Below are positions 34,892 through 43,268 of a DNA stretch of 64,000 bases, piece after piece (the first letter of the stretch is position 1; every line of letters begins with the position of its first letter). This stretch comes from Massiliimalia sp050943535 (GTDB lineage Bacteria; Bacillota; Clostridia; Oscillospirales; Ruminococcaceae), in contig JBMNPJ010000004.1 in the NCBI GenBank assembly GCA_050943535.1, forward strand, positions 124,001-188,000. The letters are read 5' to 3'. Position numbers and translations under genes: made by a program. The notes under the pieces are model-generated. The model was not told the DNA's origin, ran no database searches, and worked only from the letters and a program-made list of their open reading frames with translations.

Positions 34892-35266
34892 ATGACTATG
34901 ATACAAGTAATTCCGGCAGAGGATAAAAAATTATTGCAAAAACTCAATCTGGCTTACGGCACCAAGGCACAGCATGCCTGCCTGTATGTGGAGAAAAAAG
35001 AAATTAAAGCCACCCTGTTGTATGACCTTGTAAAGGGACAGGCACAGGTACAGAATATTTCTACCGTAGAGCCAGAAATTCTGGAACAGTTGGTACTGGG
35101 ATTTTTGAAAATTTTAAAGGATCAGAAAATTGACCGGGTGGAATTTTCAGACCAGTCTCATGAAGAAATGCTCAAAGAGATGAATTTTGTAGACAACGAC
35201 GGTTTTGCCGGAAAATCAGTGAAAGAGATTCTCAAGAATTGTGAAAATTCTAAAAACCATGAATAA
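34892..35266 (+). CDS. Conserved hypothetical protein, possibly acetyltransferase-like
   Basis: A 124-aa soluble protein I do not recognise. The pattern of a strand-rich first half (ATLLYDLVKGQAQVQN), a helix (LEQLVLGFLKILKDQKIDRVEFSD) and a C-terminal LKEMNFVDNDG resembles the C-terminal half of GNAT acetyltransferases, with VEF ahead of a late F-V-D strand, but the acetyl-CoA loop is not visible. GGAG precedes ATG 34892 by 9 bases. It follows rluB by 21 bases and probably shares its transcript. Confidence 0.65.
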   Translation: MTMIQVIPAEDKKLLQKLNLAYGTKAQHACLYVEKKEIKATLLYDLVKGQAQVQNISTVEPEILEQLVLGFLKILKDQKIDRVEFSDQSHEEMLKEMNFVDNDGFAGKSVKEILKNCENSKNHE

Positions 35267-35271
35267 AAGGC

Positions 35272-35300
35272 TTGTTATTTAACAGGTCTATGTGTATAAT
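35272..35300 (+). promoter_or_regulatory. Sigma-A promoter of the carboxyltransferase operon
   Basis: TTGTTA (35272-35277), 17 bases, TATAAT (35295-35300). The leader to 35451 is about 145 bases and A/T-rich, with no clear hairpin. Confidence 0.8.
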
Positions 35301-35450
35301 AAAAACTGGAGAAATTTTTGGGAATAGAATTTTGTGAAAAAAATAACTAACCCGTTTCCAGGATTTTTGATCTTGGAAAAAGAAAATTTTGATTCAATTT
35401 ACCAAGCTACATAAAAATTTATGTGCTGATAAAGAAATGGAGGAATTGGA

Positions 35451-36884
35451 ATGAATCCAGAAAGCAAGATGAATAAACTTGCTGAATATGTTGGTATGAC
35501 GGCAAAGGAAACTCCTGCCAGAACCAGAATATCAACATTGTTTGACGCGGATACTTTTGTTGAGCTGGATGCGTTTGCAGGTATGTCCGAAGGAACCAGC
35601 GGTGTTGTAACCGGTTATGGTTATGTAGGTGAAAACCTGGTTTACGCTTACGCACAGGATATTACTGCTTGCGGCGGCGCTATGACAAAAGTACATGCAA
35701 ACAAAATTAAAAAAGTATATGAACTGGCTGCAAAAACCGGCTGTCCGGTAGTTGCAATCTATGATTCCAACGGCGCAAAAGTAACCGAAGCAAACGAAAT
35801 GATGGCTGCATATGGTGAAATCCTGGCATTGTCCAACAACGTTTCCGGTGTTGTTCCTCAGATTGCTGTTGTATTGGGCACCTGTGCAGGTACCAGCGCT
35901 CTGATGGCTTGCGGCGCAGACTTTGTAGTAATGTCTAAAGAAGCGGAACTGTTCCTGAACGCTCCGTTTGTAACCAATGCAAAAGGCGACAATAAAGAAG
36001 CTGGAACTGCAAACTTTGTTGCAGAAGCAGGCGTTGCTTCTATCGTAGCAGATGATGACAATGCTGCTCTGGAAGAAGTACGCAAACTGGTTTCTTATCT
36101 GCCGGTTAACAATCTGGCTCCAGCTCCTCTGTTTGAAACAGCAGAAAATGCAGATGCTGCTAGCCTGATTGCAAAAGCTTATAAAGATGTTGACAATATG
36201 TGCGCAAAAGCACTGATTGAAGCAGTTGCTGACGCAGATACTGTTGTAGAAATCAATGCTCTGTACGGTACTGGTATTGTAACCGCTTTGGGTCTGGTTT
36301 CCGGTGCTGCTGTTGGTTTTGTTGCTAACAACGAAACTGCTGGAGAATTCGGCGCTAATGCATGCGATAAAGCAGCTCGCTTTGTTCGTACCTGTGATGC
36401 GTTCAACATTCCGGTTGTAACTCTGGTAAACACCAAGGGTCTGAAAGTAACCGCTTGTCCAAAACTGATCCGTGAAGGTTCTAAACTGGCTCATGCATAT
36501 GCAGAAGCTACTACCGCTAAGATCGCTGTTATCTGCGGACAGGCTATTGGTGCTGCTTACCTGGCTTTGGCTTCTAACAAGAATAACGATGTTACTCTGG
36601 CTTGGCCAACCGCTGCAATCTCTGCAATGGGCTTGGAAGCATATGTAGAATTTACTGCTCATGACAAATTAAAAGGAACTACCAATCTGGAAGCTTCCAG
36701 AAAAGAACTGGTAGAAGAATATATTGACACTACTGCTGGTGCGTTTAAAGCAGCAGAAAACGGTTTTGTGGATGCAGTAATCGCTCCGGAACAGACCAGA
36801 GCTTCTCTGATTCATGCAATCGAAATGCTGGCAGGCAAACGGGAAAGCAGAATGCCAAAGAAACATTCCAACTCTGTAATCTAA
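35451..36884 (+). CDS. Acyl-CoA carboxyltransferase subunit (transcarboxylase 12S / MmdA-like), divergent
   Basis: A 477-aa protein with the two crotonase-like halves of acyl-CoA carboxyltransferases. First half: GGAMTKVHANKIKKVYELA, then VVAIYDSNGAKVTEANEMM. Second half: GEFGANACDKAARFVRTCDA, LAHAYAEATTAKIAVICGQA and LAWPTAAISAMGLEAYVEF. It is about 40 aa shorter than usual at the N terminus, and the loop that reads D-x-PGFLPG in typical members is VNTKGLKVTACPK here, so substrate preference may differ. ATGGAGGAATTGG-ATG gives a good SD. The next genes encode a biotin carrier and a 5S-like partner. Candidate acyl-CoA: methylmalonyl-, malonyl- or glutaconyl-CoA; not decidable from sequence. 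Confidence 0.85.
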   Translation: MNPESKMNKLAEYVGMTAKETPARTRISTLFDADTFVELDAFAGMSEGTSGVVTGYGYVGENLVYAYAQDITACGGAMTKVHANKIKKVYELAAKTGCPVVAIYDSNGAKVTEANEMMAAYGEILALSNNVSGVVPQIAVVLGTCAGTSALMACGADFVVMSKEAELFLNAPFVTNAKGDNKEAGTANFVAEAGVASIVADDDNAALEEVRKLVSYLPVNNLAPAPLFETAENADAASLIAKAYKDVDNMCAKALIEAVADADTVVEINALYGTGIVTALGLVSGAAVGFVANNETAGEFGANACDKAARFVRTCDAFNIPVVTLVNTKGLKVTACPKLIREGSKLAHAYAEATTAKIAVICGQAIGAAYLALASNKNNDVTLAWPTAAISAMGLEAYVEFTAHDKLKGTTNLEASRKELVEEYIDTTAGAFKAAENGFVDAVIAPEQTRASLIHAIEMLAGKRESRMPKKHSNSVI

Positions 36885-36986
36885 TGATTCGGATTTTTGG
36901 GCGCGCTTTTTGGCGCTGCCCCATGTATTGATGCACCGGGATGTGCAAGAATCCGTGTTTTCAAAAAATTAAGGGAGGATTTTCAA

Positions 36987-37388
36987 GTGAGAAACTTTAA
37001 TATTACCGTAAACGGAAAACAGTATACCGTAGGCGTAGAAGAATTAGCCGCTGGCGCAGCTCCTGTTGCAGCTGCTGCTCCTGCACCTGCTGCCGCACCA
37101 GCTCCAGCTCCTGCCGCTGCTCCAGCTCCAGCTGCTGCACCTGCTGCAGCTCCAGCTCCTGCTCAGGCAGGCGAAGGCACTGAAGTAAACGCTCCAATGC
37201 CAGGTACTATTTTGGACATCAAAGCAAATGTAGGCGACGCTGTTAAAATGGGTCAGCCAATCATTATTCTGGAAGCAATGAAAATGGAAAACGATATCGT
37301 TGCTCCATGCGATGGTACTGTTACCTCTATCGTTGTGAAGAAAGGCGATTCTGTTGATACAAACCAGCTGTTGGCTACAGTTGGCTGA
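36987..37388 (+). CDS. Biotin carboxyl carrier protein (1.3S-like)
   Basis: A 133-aa biotin carrier. A short N-terminal strand region (FNITVNGKQYTVGVEEL) leads to an Ala/Pro-rich flexible linker at about 22-60, then a biotinyl domain with EAMKMEND, biotin site Lys99, and the flanking Gly-rich turns. GTG 36987 is preceded by AGGGAGG at 8 bases. The linker lets the biotin swing between two carboxyltransferases, fitting its position between them. Confidence 0.95.
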   Translation: MRNFNITVNGKQYTVGVEELAAGAAPVAAAAPAPAAAPAPAPAAAPAPAAAPAAAPAPAQAGEGTEVNAPMPGTILDIKANVGDAVKMGQPIIILEAMKMENDIVAPCDGTVTSIVVKKGDSVDTNQLLATVG

Positions 37389-37470
37389 TTGAAGGCTGGA
37401 TAAAACAGACGACGATCAAAACAGCGCTGTAAATGACTTGTTGTCTTTAAAAACAGCGTTTTCCAGAGCA

Positions 37471-37501
37471 TGTGAAAAGGCGGCGGTCCCGCTTTTTCAC
37501 A
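37471..37501 (+). other. Strong hairpin between biotin carrier and 5S-like genes
   Basis: A 13-bp stem (TGTGAAAAGGCGG with its complement, one G-U) with a five-base loop and no T run, so it is a candidate mRNA processing or stability element. A palindrome ACAGCGCTGT lies upstream at 37421-37430. Confidence 0.55.
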
Positions 37502-37535
37502 GCCTTTAATAAAACAGAGAGGAATGTGTTGATAG

Positions 37536-38933
37536 ATGGCAAAGATAAAAGTTACTGAAACCGTCCTGCGTGATGCGCATCAGTCTTTGATCGCTACTCG
37601 TATGACCATGGATGAAATGCTGCCCATCCTCAATAAAATGGATAAAGTTGGTTTTTACTCCGCAGAAGTTTGGGGCGGCGCAACTTTTGACAGCTGTTTG
37701 AGATTCTTGGACGAAGACCCATGGGAAAGACTGCGCATTATCCGTCGGGAAATGCCAAACACCAAACTCCAGATGCTGTTCCGTGGACAGAATATGCTGG
37801 GTTATCGTCATTACGCTGATGACGTTTTGGAATATTTCGTACAGAAATCCGTTGCAAACGGTATTGATATCATCCGTATCTTCGATGCGCTGAACGATAT
37901 CCGTAACCTGGAAACTGCAATCAAAGCAGCGAAAAAAGAAAAAGCTCATGCTCAGGTTGCAATTTCTTATACTCTGGGTGACGTATTCACCGATGAATAC
38001 TATGTAAACTATGCAAAACAGATTGAATCTGCTGGTGCAGACTCTATCTGTATTAAGGATATGGCTGCTCTGCTGACTCCTTATGCAACTGCAAAACTGG
38101 TAAAAGCACTGAAATCTGCGGTAAATATCCCGATTCAGCTGCATACACACTATACTTCCGGTCTTGCTTCCATGTGCTTGCTCAAAGGGATTGAAAACGG
38201 CGTAGATATTATCGATACCGCAATGTCTCCTCTGGCACTGGGTACTTCTCATGCTCCAACCGAATCTATGGTTGCTGCTCTGCAGGGAACCGAATATGAT
38301 ACCGGTTTGGACTTGATTCTGCTCAACGAAATCAGATCTTACTTTATGGGTCTGCGTGAAAAATACCTGAAATCTGGTCTGTTGGATCCAAAGATGCTGG
38401 CTACCGATGCCAACGCTTTGATTTACCAGGTACCAGGCGGTATGCTGTCTAACTTGCTGTCTCAGCTGAAACAGGCTGGTAAAGCAGATAAACTGGAAGA
38501 AGTTATGCAGGAAGTTCCGCGCGTACGTGCTGATGCAGGTATGCCTCCTCTGGTAACTCCTACTTCCCAGATCGTTGGTACACAGGCTGTATTCAACGTA
38601 ATCATGGGTGAACGCTATAAGATGGTAACCAAAGAATTTAAAGGTTTGGTTCGCGGCGAATATGGCCGTACTCCTGTAGCAATTGATCCGGAATTCAGAA
38701 AGAAAATCATCGGCGATGAAGAACCGATTGACTGCCGTCCAGCAGACTTGCTGAAACCGGAACTGGATACCCTGCGCAAAGAATGTGCAGATTGGGTAGA
38801 ACAGGAAGAAGACGTACTCAGCTATGCTCAGTTCGGTCAGGTTGCTACCAAGTTCTTTGAAAAACGTCGGGATAAGAAAATGGGAATTGACGCTGCTCAT
38901 GCAGATGCTGCAAACGGCGTACATCCAGTTTAA
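37536..38933 (+). CDS. Pyruvate/oxaloacetate carboxyltransferase (5S / OadA / PycB type)
   Basis: A 465-aa TIM-barrel carboxyltransferase that moves CO2 between biotin and pyruvate/oxaloacetate. Motifs: ETVLRDAHQSLIATR (metal Asp), the Lys that becomes carbamylated in SICIKDMAALL, and metal His pair LHTHYTSG. Length matches the biotin-free 5S subunit or free-standing OadA core, since the C-terminal biotinyl domain of full OadA is missing; the separate carrier gene supplies it. The SD AGAGG lies about 13 bases from ATG 37536, a long spacing, and the nearby in-frame stop leaves no earlier start. Confidence 0.9.
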   Translation: MAKIKVTETVLRDAHQSLIATRMTMDEMLPILNKMDKVGFYSAEVWGGATFDSCLRFLDEDPWERLRIIRREMPNTKLQMLFRGQNMLGYRHYADDVLEYFVQKSVANGIDIIRIFDALNDIRNLETAIKAAKKEKAHAQVAISYTLGDVFTDEYYVNYAKQIESAGADSICIKDMAALLTPYATAKLVKALKSAVNIPIQLHTHYTSGLASMCLLKGIENGVDIIDTAMSPLALGTSHAPTESMVAALQGTEYDTGLDLILLNEIRSYFMGLREKYLKSGLLDPKMLATDANALIYQVPGGMLSNLLSQLKQAGKADKLEEVMQEVPRVRADAGMPPLVTPTSQIVGTQAVFNVIMGERYKMVTKEFKGLVRGEYGRTPVAIDPEFRKKIIGDEEPIDCRPADLLKPELDTLRKECADWVEQEEDVLSYAQFGQVATKFFEKRRDKKMGIDAAHADAANGVHPV

Positions 38934-39027
38934 TAATTCTGAAAAAGCAGAGTTTTCTCTGTAAATAGTTGATTCAAATCCAAAGGGACTTTCTCAAAAT
39001 AATGGTGAAAGCTACCATGGTTGATAC

Positions 39028-39066
39028 AAAGGGAGTGTTGCATTCACTGTTGCAGCACTCCCTTTT
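39028..39066 (+). terminator. Terminator of the carboxyltransferase operon
   Basis: AAAGGGAGTG...TGC pairs with GCA...CACTCCCTTT and runs into T. Confidence 0.88.
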
Positions 39067-39107
39067 TCCAATATTACAGCAGAATTGGAAAGACAAGGAG
39101 AATGGTT

Positions 39108-39755
39108 ATGAAAAACGAACGAACAGGCTTGGCGTTGATCTTAATCGGTGCGATTTTGGCGTTGATTCCTTCTATTAGCGTTTTGAGCATGGGATTGGGT
39201 GTGATTTCTGGTGCAGTTACTTTAGCAGGGCTTATATTGCTGCGAACCAGCCATAAAGCCTTTGGAAAAGCGATGTGGGTTTATCTGGTTGTCGTGATTC
39301 TGCGTATTTATTTTGTTTTGAATGGGTTATATCAGATCTGGCAGATGAAACAGGGGATTTATTCCATGGGGCCTTCTTTAGCCGGAGCAGGAGGGCTCAT
39401 TTATCTGGGTGTGATGCTGATGGGGTATTATTCTGTGATGAATGGACTGGATCAGCTGTGCCTGCGCAGAGGATGGACCGAACTGGAACAGGTGATTAAT
39501 AAGCGCACGCCTACTGTGTGTATCTTGATCGGCGTTGGAATTCCCCTTATCATTCTCAGCGGATATCTGCCCAGTCTTTTAGGTTATTTTTTTGCAAATG
39601 CCAGTGTTTTTTCTTTCATCGCTCGTATATTGGGCGCTTTCATTGTCAGTGTTGTGGGAAATGCTTTATATATCAAAACCATTGCTCAGGTTATGAAGCA
39701 GCAAAAGTTGAGAAAATCTATGACAACTGCTGAGAAAGACAAAGGGATGGAATGA
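39108..39755 (+). CDS. Multi-pass membrane protein of unknown function
   Basis: A 215-aa protein with about six hydrophobic helices (from LALILIGAILALIPSISVL to the last one near 185) and a basic, soluble C-terminal tail. No motif I recognise. ATG 39108 is 7 bases after AAGGAG; ATG 39102 is too close to it. It overlaps the next gene by 4 bases at most (start ATG 39752 or 39755), so the two are translationally coupled and similar in size and topology, which suggests a heteromeric membrane complex. Confidence 0.75.
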   Translation: MKNERTGLALILIGAILALIPSISVLSMGLGVISGAVTLAGLILLRTSHKAFGKAMWVYLVVVILRIYFVLNGLYQIWQMKQGIYSMGPSLAGAGGLIYLGVMLMGYYSVMNGLDQLCLRRGWTELEQVINKRTPTVCILIGVGIPLIILSGYLPSLLGYFFANASVFSFIARILGAFIVSVVGNALYIKTIAQVMKQQKLRKSMTTAEKDKGME

Positions 39756-40468
39756 TGACAAATATTTTATTTCAAAAACCGCAGATTCCCAAAGGACGAA
39801 AAATAAATGTAGATGGGCTCAAAATGGTGTTTGCGGCCAAGATTTTACTTATGATTCCTTTGGGTGGCGGGATCATTGGCGCAATTTGGTCTTTGGTATG
39901 GACTGTGGTGGAAGTTGTGGGTCTGTTTTTGCTGGTTCGGTACAGCAGACTGTTTTGCTGGGGTGCCTGGTGTCTGATTGGAAGCGGAATCTTATCTCTT
40001 TTGACACTGGTGATTTCGGGATTATATACACTGCAGTTTTCTGATGTTGAGCAAGCAGGATTTTTAGATATGCTTTCTTGGATATCTGTGGGAAGTCTGC
40101 TGACCAAAATTCAAAATGCAAACACGGTTTTGGTGTTATTGGAATACGGTTTGGTGCTGCTGGGACTGACTGGGTTATCCCAGACAGTCGGTGACCAGGA
40201 AATGGAGAAAAAGCTGCGTTTTCGCATTAAGATGACAGTTGTAGTGGGGATAACTTTGATTGTACTGTTGTTTTTGGTACCTGAACTGCCTGTTTCCATA
40301 CTCTGGACAGAAGCAGGTATGATGCTGCAGAAAATCCTTTCTATTGCTTTGCAGTTCATTTTGCTGGTACAGTATCTGCGCAGTGTTTTCCGATGTTACC
40401 GGAACTGGAACGGATTTGTGGTCGGCGATTGCTGGGAAGGTGAGGAACTTACTGAAGAGATACAATAA
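39752..40468 (+). CDS. Multi-pass membrane protein of unknown function (partner)
   Basis: A 238-aa protein with about six hydrophobic helices after a basic N terminus (FQKPQIPKGRKINVDGLKM). Two adjacent ATGs at 39752 and 39755 both overlap the stop of the upstream gene. No enzyme motif seen; the final segment (RCYRNWNGFVVGDCWEGEELTEE) is acidic and cytoplasmic by the positive-inside rule. Function unknown. Confidence 0.75.
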   Translation: MMTNILFQKPQIPKGRKINVDGLKMVFAAKILLMIPLGGGIIGAIWSLVWTVVEVVGLFLLVRYSRLFCWGAWCLIGSGILSLLTLVISGLYTLQFSDVEQAGFLDMLSWISVGSLLTKIQNANTVLVLLEYGLVLLGLTGLSQTVGDQEMEKKLRFRIKMTVVVGITLIVLLFLVPELPVSILWTEAGMMLQKILSIALQFILLVQYLRSVFRCYRNWNGFVVGDCWEGEELTEEIQ

Positions 40469-40559
40469 GTTTGGGCAGCCTTTAGCTGTGTTGAACCTGC
40501 AATCTGTATCCAATGACGTTATGCTCGTGTTTTGTCAGCTGAGAGGAAATCATCTGATA

Positions 40560-40940
40560 TTTTCACTTTTCTGACAGAGTACGAGCTGCAGGCGGGCAGT
40601 GCCCGCTTCCAAAGACACTACGTTCGTATTCTGTCAATTGAGTGATAAAAGTCAGTGATTTTCGCTTTTCTGACAGAGTATGCGCCGCAGGCGACTTGCT
40701 CTGACGCTTCGTCGGCGCTACGTTCGTATTCTGTAAATTGAGTGATAAAAGTCAGTGATTTTCACTTTTCTGACAGAGTACGAGCCGAAGGCCGTTTGCT
40801 CCGGCGCTTCGCCGGCGCTACGTTCGTATTCTGTCAATTGAGTGGTAAAAGCCAGTAACTTTTGCTTTCCTCACAGAGTACGAGCCGAAGGCGGTTTTCA
40901 CTGGACATTGTCCGGCGGTGCTTCGCCGGTGGATCACTTC
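40560..40940. repeat. Three to four tandem ~100 bp palindromic repeats
   Basis: Units start at 40560, 40659, 40759 and 40860 (lengths 99, 100 and 101, the fourth diverged and cut off near 40940). Each begins TTTTC-x-CTTTTCTGACAGAGTA and, in units 1-3, ends TACGTTCGTATTCTGT-x-AATTGAGT; the two ends are inverted repeats of each other. A GC-rich inner hairpin lies between. No gene is seen in the 609-base gap between 40469 and 41077 other than this array and the yicC promoter. Confidence 0.9.
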
Positions 40941-41002
40941 AAAAAGCTTTTATGAATTTTGTAAATTTTTTGTTAATAAAACAAAAGATTGCTTTGGGAA
41001 AA

Positions 41003-41045
41003 TGGTAGAATAGAAAGATAAGAGAGCATTGTAAAATCATGCTCT
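41003..41045 (+). promoter_or_regulatory. Probable promoter and leader hairpin of yicC
   Basis: Extended -10: TGG then TAGAAT (41006-41011), with no clear -35. AGAGCAT (41023-41029) pairs with ATGCTCT (41039-41045) in the leader 33 bases before yicC. Confidence 0.5.
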
Positions 41046-41077
41046 GTGAAACAAGAACAAGAAAGGATCTGAATATC

Positions 41078-41956
41078 ATGGTAAAAAGTATGACCGGATA
41101 CGGCCGTGAGCAGAGGATCGTCAATGGACGGGATATTTCAGTTGAGATTAAGTCCGTAAATCATCGCTTTTTTGAATATTCCGCTCGGGTTCCTAGGGCA
41201 TACGGATACCTGGAAGAAAAGATGAAATCATTTCTTCAGGCACAGGTGTCCCGCGGAAAGATAGATGTGAATATCACTGTGTTTAATCTGGAAGGTTCTG
41301 AGTCTGAGGTGGAAATCAACCAGACTTTGGCAGCAGGATATGTAAAAGCCCTGCGCAGTCTCCCAGAAGAACTGAATCTGACCGATGACCTTTCTTTGTC
41401 CACCATTGCACGATTTGGGGACATTTTTTCTGTACGGAAAGCGGCAGAAGAGGAAGAAGTCATTTGGAATGATGTAAAGCAGGTAGCGCAGGATGCAGTC
41501 GATAAATTTGTGCGGATGCGGACAGTAGAAGGGGAACGTCTCAAACAGGATGTATCCTCTCGTCTGGAAACCATTGGGGGCATTTTGGAAAAAATTGAGG
41601 CAAAAGCACCTCAGACCGTTGCCGCTTACCGGGAACGCCTGACTGCAAAAATGCAGGAAGTACTTCAGGACAAAAATATTGATGAACAGCGGATTTTGCT
41701 GGAAGCAGCGATTTTCTCTGAACGGATTGCCATCGATGAGGAAACAGTCCGTCTGCACAGCCATTTAAAACAGTTTGAAAAACTGCTGGAAACTGGAAAT
41801 GCCATTGGACGAAAATTGGACTTTATGGTACAGGAATTAAACCGTGAGACCAATACCATCGGTTCTAAAGCACAGGATGTAGAAATCACAGGATATGTGG
41901 TGGATATTAAATCTGAAATCGAAAAAATTCGGGAACAAATTCAGAATATTGAGTAA
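41078..41956 (+). CDS. yicC: YicC family endoribonuclease
   Basis: A 292-aa YicC-type endoribonuclease. Diagnostic start MVKSMTGYGR and end-region text QELNRETNTIGSKAQD are present. AAAGGA lies 10 bases before ATG 41078. First gene of a conserved Firmicute run (yicC, remA, gmk, rpoZ, coaBC, priA). Confidence 0.94.
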   Translation: MVKSMTGYGREQRIVNGRDISVEIKSVNHRFFEYSARVPRAYGYLEEKMKSFLQAQVSRGKIDVNITVFNLEGSESEVEINQTLAAGYVKALRSLPEELNLTDDLSLSTIARFGDIFSVRKAAEEEEVIWNDVKQVAQDAVDKFVRMRTVEGERLKQDVSSRLETIGGILEKIEAKAPQTVAAYRERLTAKMQEVLQDKNIDEQRILLEAAIFSERIAIDEETVRLHSHLKQFEKLLETGNAIGRKLDFMVQELNRETNTIGSKAQDVEITGYVVDIKSEIEKIREQIQNIE

Positions 41957-41993
41957 TCTTTGTGGGTGATTACAGGAAGGGCGTGTAGAGCAG

Positions 41994-42245
41994 ATGAAAC
42001 TCATTAATATTGGGTTTGGGAACATGGTGTCCGCCAGCCGCCTGGTGGCGATTGTCAGCCCGGAATCCGCTCCCATTAAGCGGATTATTCAGGATGCTCG
42101 GGAAAAAGGATGTCTGATTGATGCAACATATGGCAGAAGAACCCGAGCAGTGATTGTAATGGATAGTGATCATGTGATCCTGTCAGCAATTCAGCCGGAA
42201 ACGGTAGCAAACCGTTTGGATGACGAGGAAGAAGATGAAGAATAA
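41994..42245 (+). CDS. remA: RemA-family (DUF370) DNA-binding regulator
   Basis: An 83-aa protein with MKLINIGFGNMVSASRLVAI and ATYGRRTRAVIVMDSDHVILS, the RemA signature. In Bacillus RemA controls matrix and osmoprotection genes. SD is weak and distant (GGAAGGG about 14 bases upstream). An acidic tail (DDEEEDEE) ends the protein. Confidence 0.92.
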   Translation: MKLINIGFGNMVSASRLVAIVSPESAPIKRIIQDAREKGCLIDATYGRRTRAVIVMDSDHVILSAIQPETVANRLDDEEEDEE

Positions 42246-42299
42246 ATCGCTTACACGGCAGGATTGAAACACAGGATATGGAAAGGATGAAATAAAATC

Positions 42300-42911
42300 G
42301 TGATCAAACAAAAAGGACTATTGCTGGTAATTTCCGGTCCGTCCGGATGCGGAAAAGGAACTGTTATGAAAGAATTGTTAAGTACCAGCGAAAATCTGTT
42401 TCTCTCTGTTTCAGCGGCAACACGTGCGCCCAGACCGGGAGAAGAAAACGGGGTACACTATTACTTTATGACCAAAGAACAGTTCCAGGAAAAACTGGAC
42501 GCAGGAGAAATTTTGGAATACACTTGTTACTGCGGAAACTACTACGGAACCCCAAAACAGCCGGTAATCGATCACTGTGAAAATGGGGAAGATGTGATTT
42601 TGGAAATTGAAGTGGAAGGTGCAGGAAATGTCTGCCGCCAGTATCCAGATGCAGTATCGATCTTTATTATGCCGCCAAGCATGGAAGAACTGGAATCCCG
42701 GCTGATCAACCGTCAAACCGAAGATATGGAAACGGTTCGCAGACGGCTTGACACTGCCCGGGAAGAAATGAAACTGGCAAAAAATTATCAGTATGTAGTA
42801 GTAAACGATACTGTGGAACAGGCAGTGGAAAAAATCCGCGCAATTATTCAGGCTGAAAAATGCCGCTCTCAGCGGATGGATTCTTTCCTTACCACTATGT
42901 CAGAAGGATAA
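42300..42911 (+). CDS. gmk: Guanylate kinase
   Basis: A 203-aa kinase making GDP from GMP and ATP. P-loop VISGPSGCGKGTVMKELL, the GMP-binding TRAPRPGEENGVHYYFM, and IDHCENGEDVILEIEVEGA are standard. GTG 42300 is the start, about 11 bases after AAAGGATG. Normal length and position between remA and rpoZ. Confidence 0.95.
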   Translation: MIKQKGLLLVISGPSGCGKGTVMKELLSTSENLFLSVSAATRAPRPGEENGVHYYFMTKEQFQEKLDAGEILEYTCYCGNYYGTPKQPVIDHCENGEDVILEIEVEGAGNVCRQYPDAVSIFIMPPSMEELESRLINRQTEDMETVRRRLDTAREEMKLAKNYQYVVVNDTVEQAVEKIRAIIQAEKCRSQRMDSFLTTMSEG

Positions 42912-42913
42912 TC

Positions 42914-42943
42914 TGCATGAAAATTGAGAAAAATTTTCATGCA
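42914..42943 (+). other. Hairpin between gmk and rpoZ
   Basis: A perfect 12-bp stem (TGCATGAAAATT with its complement) and a six-base loop, no T run; likely an mRNA processing or stability element rather than a terminator. Confidence 0.5.
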
Positions 42944-42983
42944 ACAATATATGATTAAAAGAAAGTAAAAAGGAGATAAGATT

Positions 42984-43205
42984 ATGCATAGACCAGCAAG
43001 CACAGAAATTTTGAAAAACGGAGAAAGCTATTACTCTTTGGTAGTAGCAGTAGCAAAAAGAGCACGCCAGATTGCAGAAGAAGCAGAACAGGAACATCGG
43101 GAACTGATTGAAAAACCAGTGCAGATCGCTGTAGAAGAATTTGCTAAAAATAAATATAAACTGGTAGAGCCAGAAGGAATTGGCGACACCATTGAAAAAG
43201 AATAA
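42984..43205 (+). CDS. rpoZ: RNA polymerase omega subunit
   Basis: A 73-aa omega subunit: YSLVVAVAKRARQIAEEAEQ and a C-terminal helix KPVQIAVEEFAKNKYKLVE match the family. AAAAAGGAG precedes ATG. Position between gmk and coaBC is typical. Confidence 0.92.
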   Translation: MHRPASTEILKNGESYYSLVVAVAKRARQIAEEAEQEHRELIEKPVQIAVEEFAKNKYKLVEPEGIGDTIEKE

Positions 43206-43268
43206 TTGGCAGAAAAACCATTAAAAACAGGCGGATATGACAGGGTACGGAAAGGATCGTGACAATAG

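Noticed and set aside
35532..36662. 376-codon minus-strand frame
   Set aside because: Antisense to the carboxyltransferase gene with Cys/Ser-rich content; the plus-strand gene has clear family motifs.
37003..37197. Gln/Leu-repeat frame on the minus strand
   Set aside because: It is the mirror of the Ala/Pro linker of the biotin carrier.
37506..38924. 472-codon open frame on the minus strand
   Set aside because: It mirrors the 5S-like carboxyltransferase gene, has no SD, no recognisable domain, and low-complexity composition typical of antisense shadows.
40560..40940. Possible CRISPR array
   Set aside because: Repeats are about 100 bp, contiguous with no unique spacers, and no cas gene is present.
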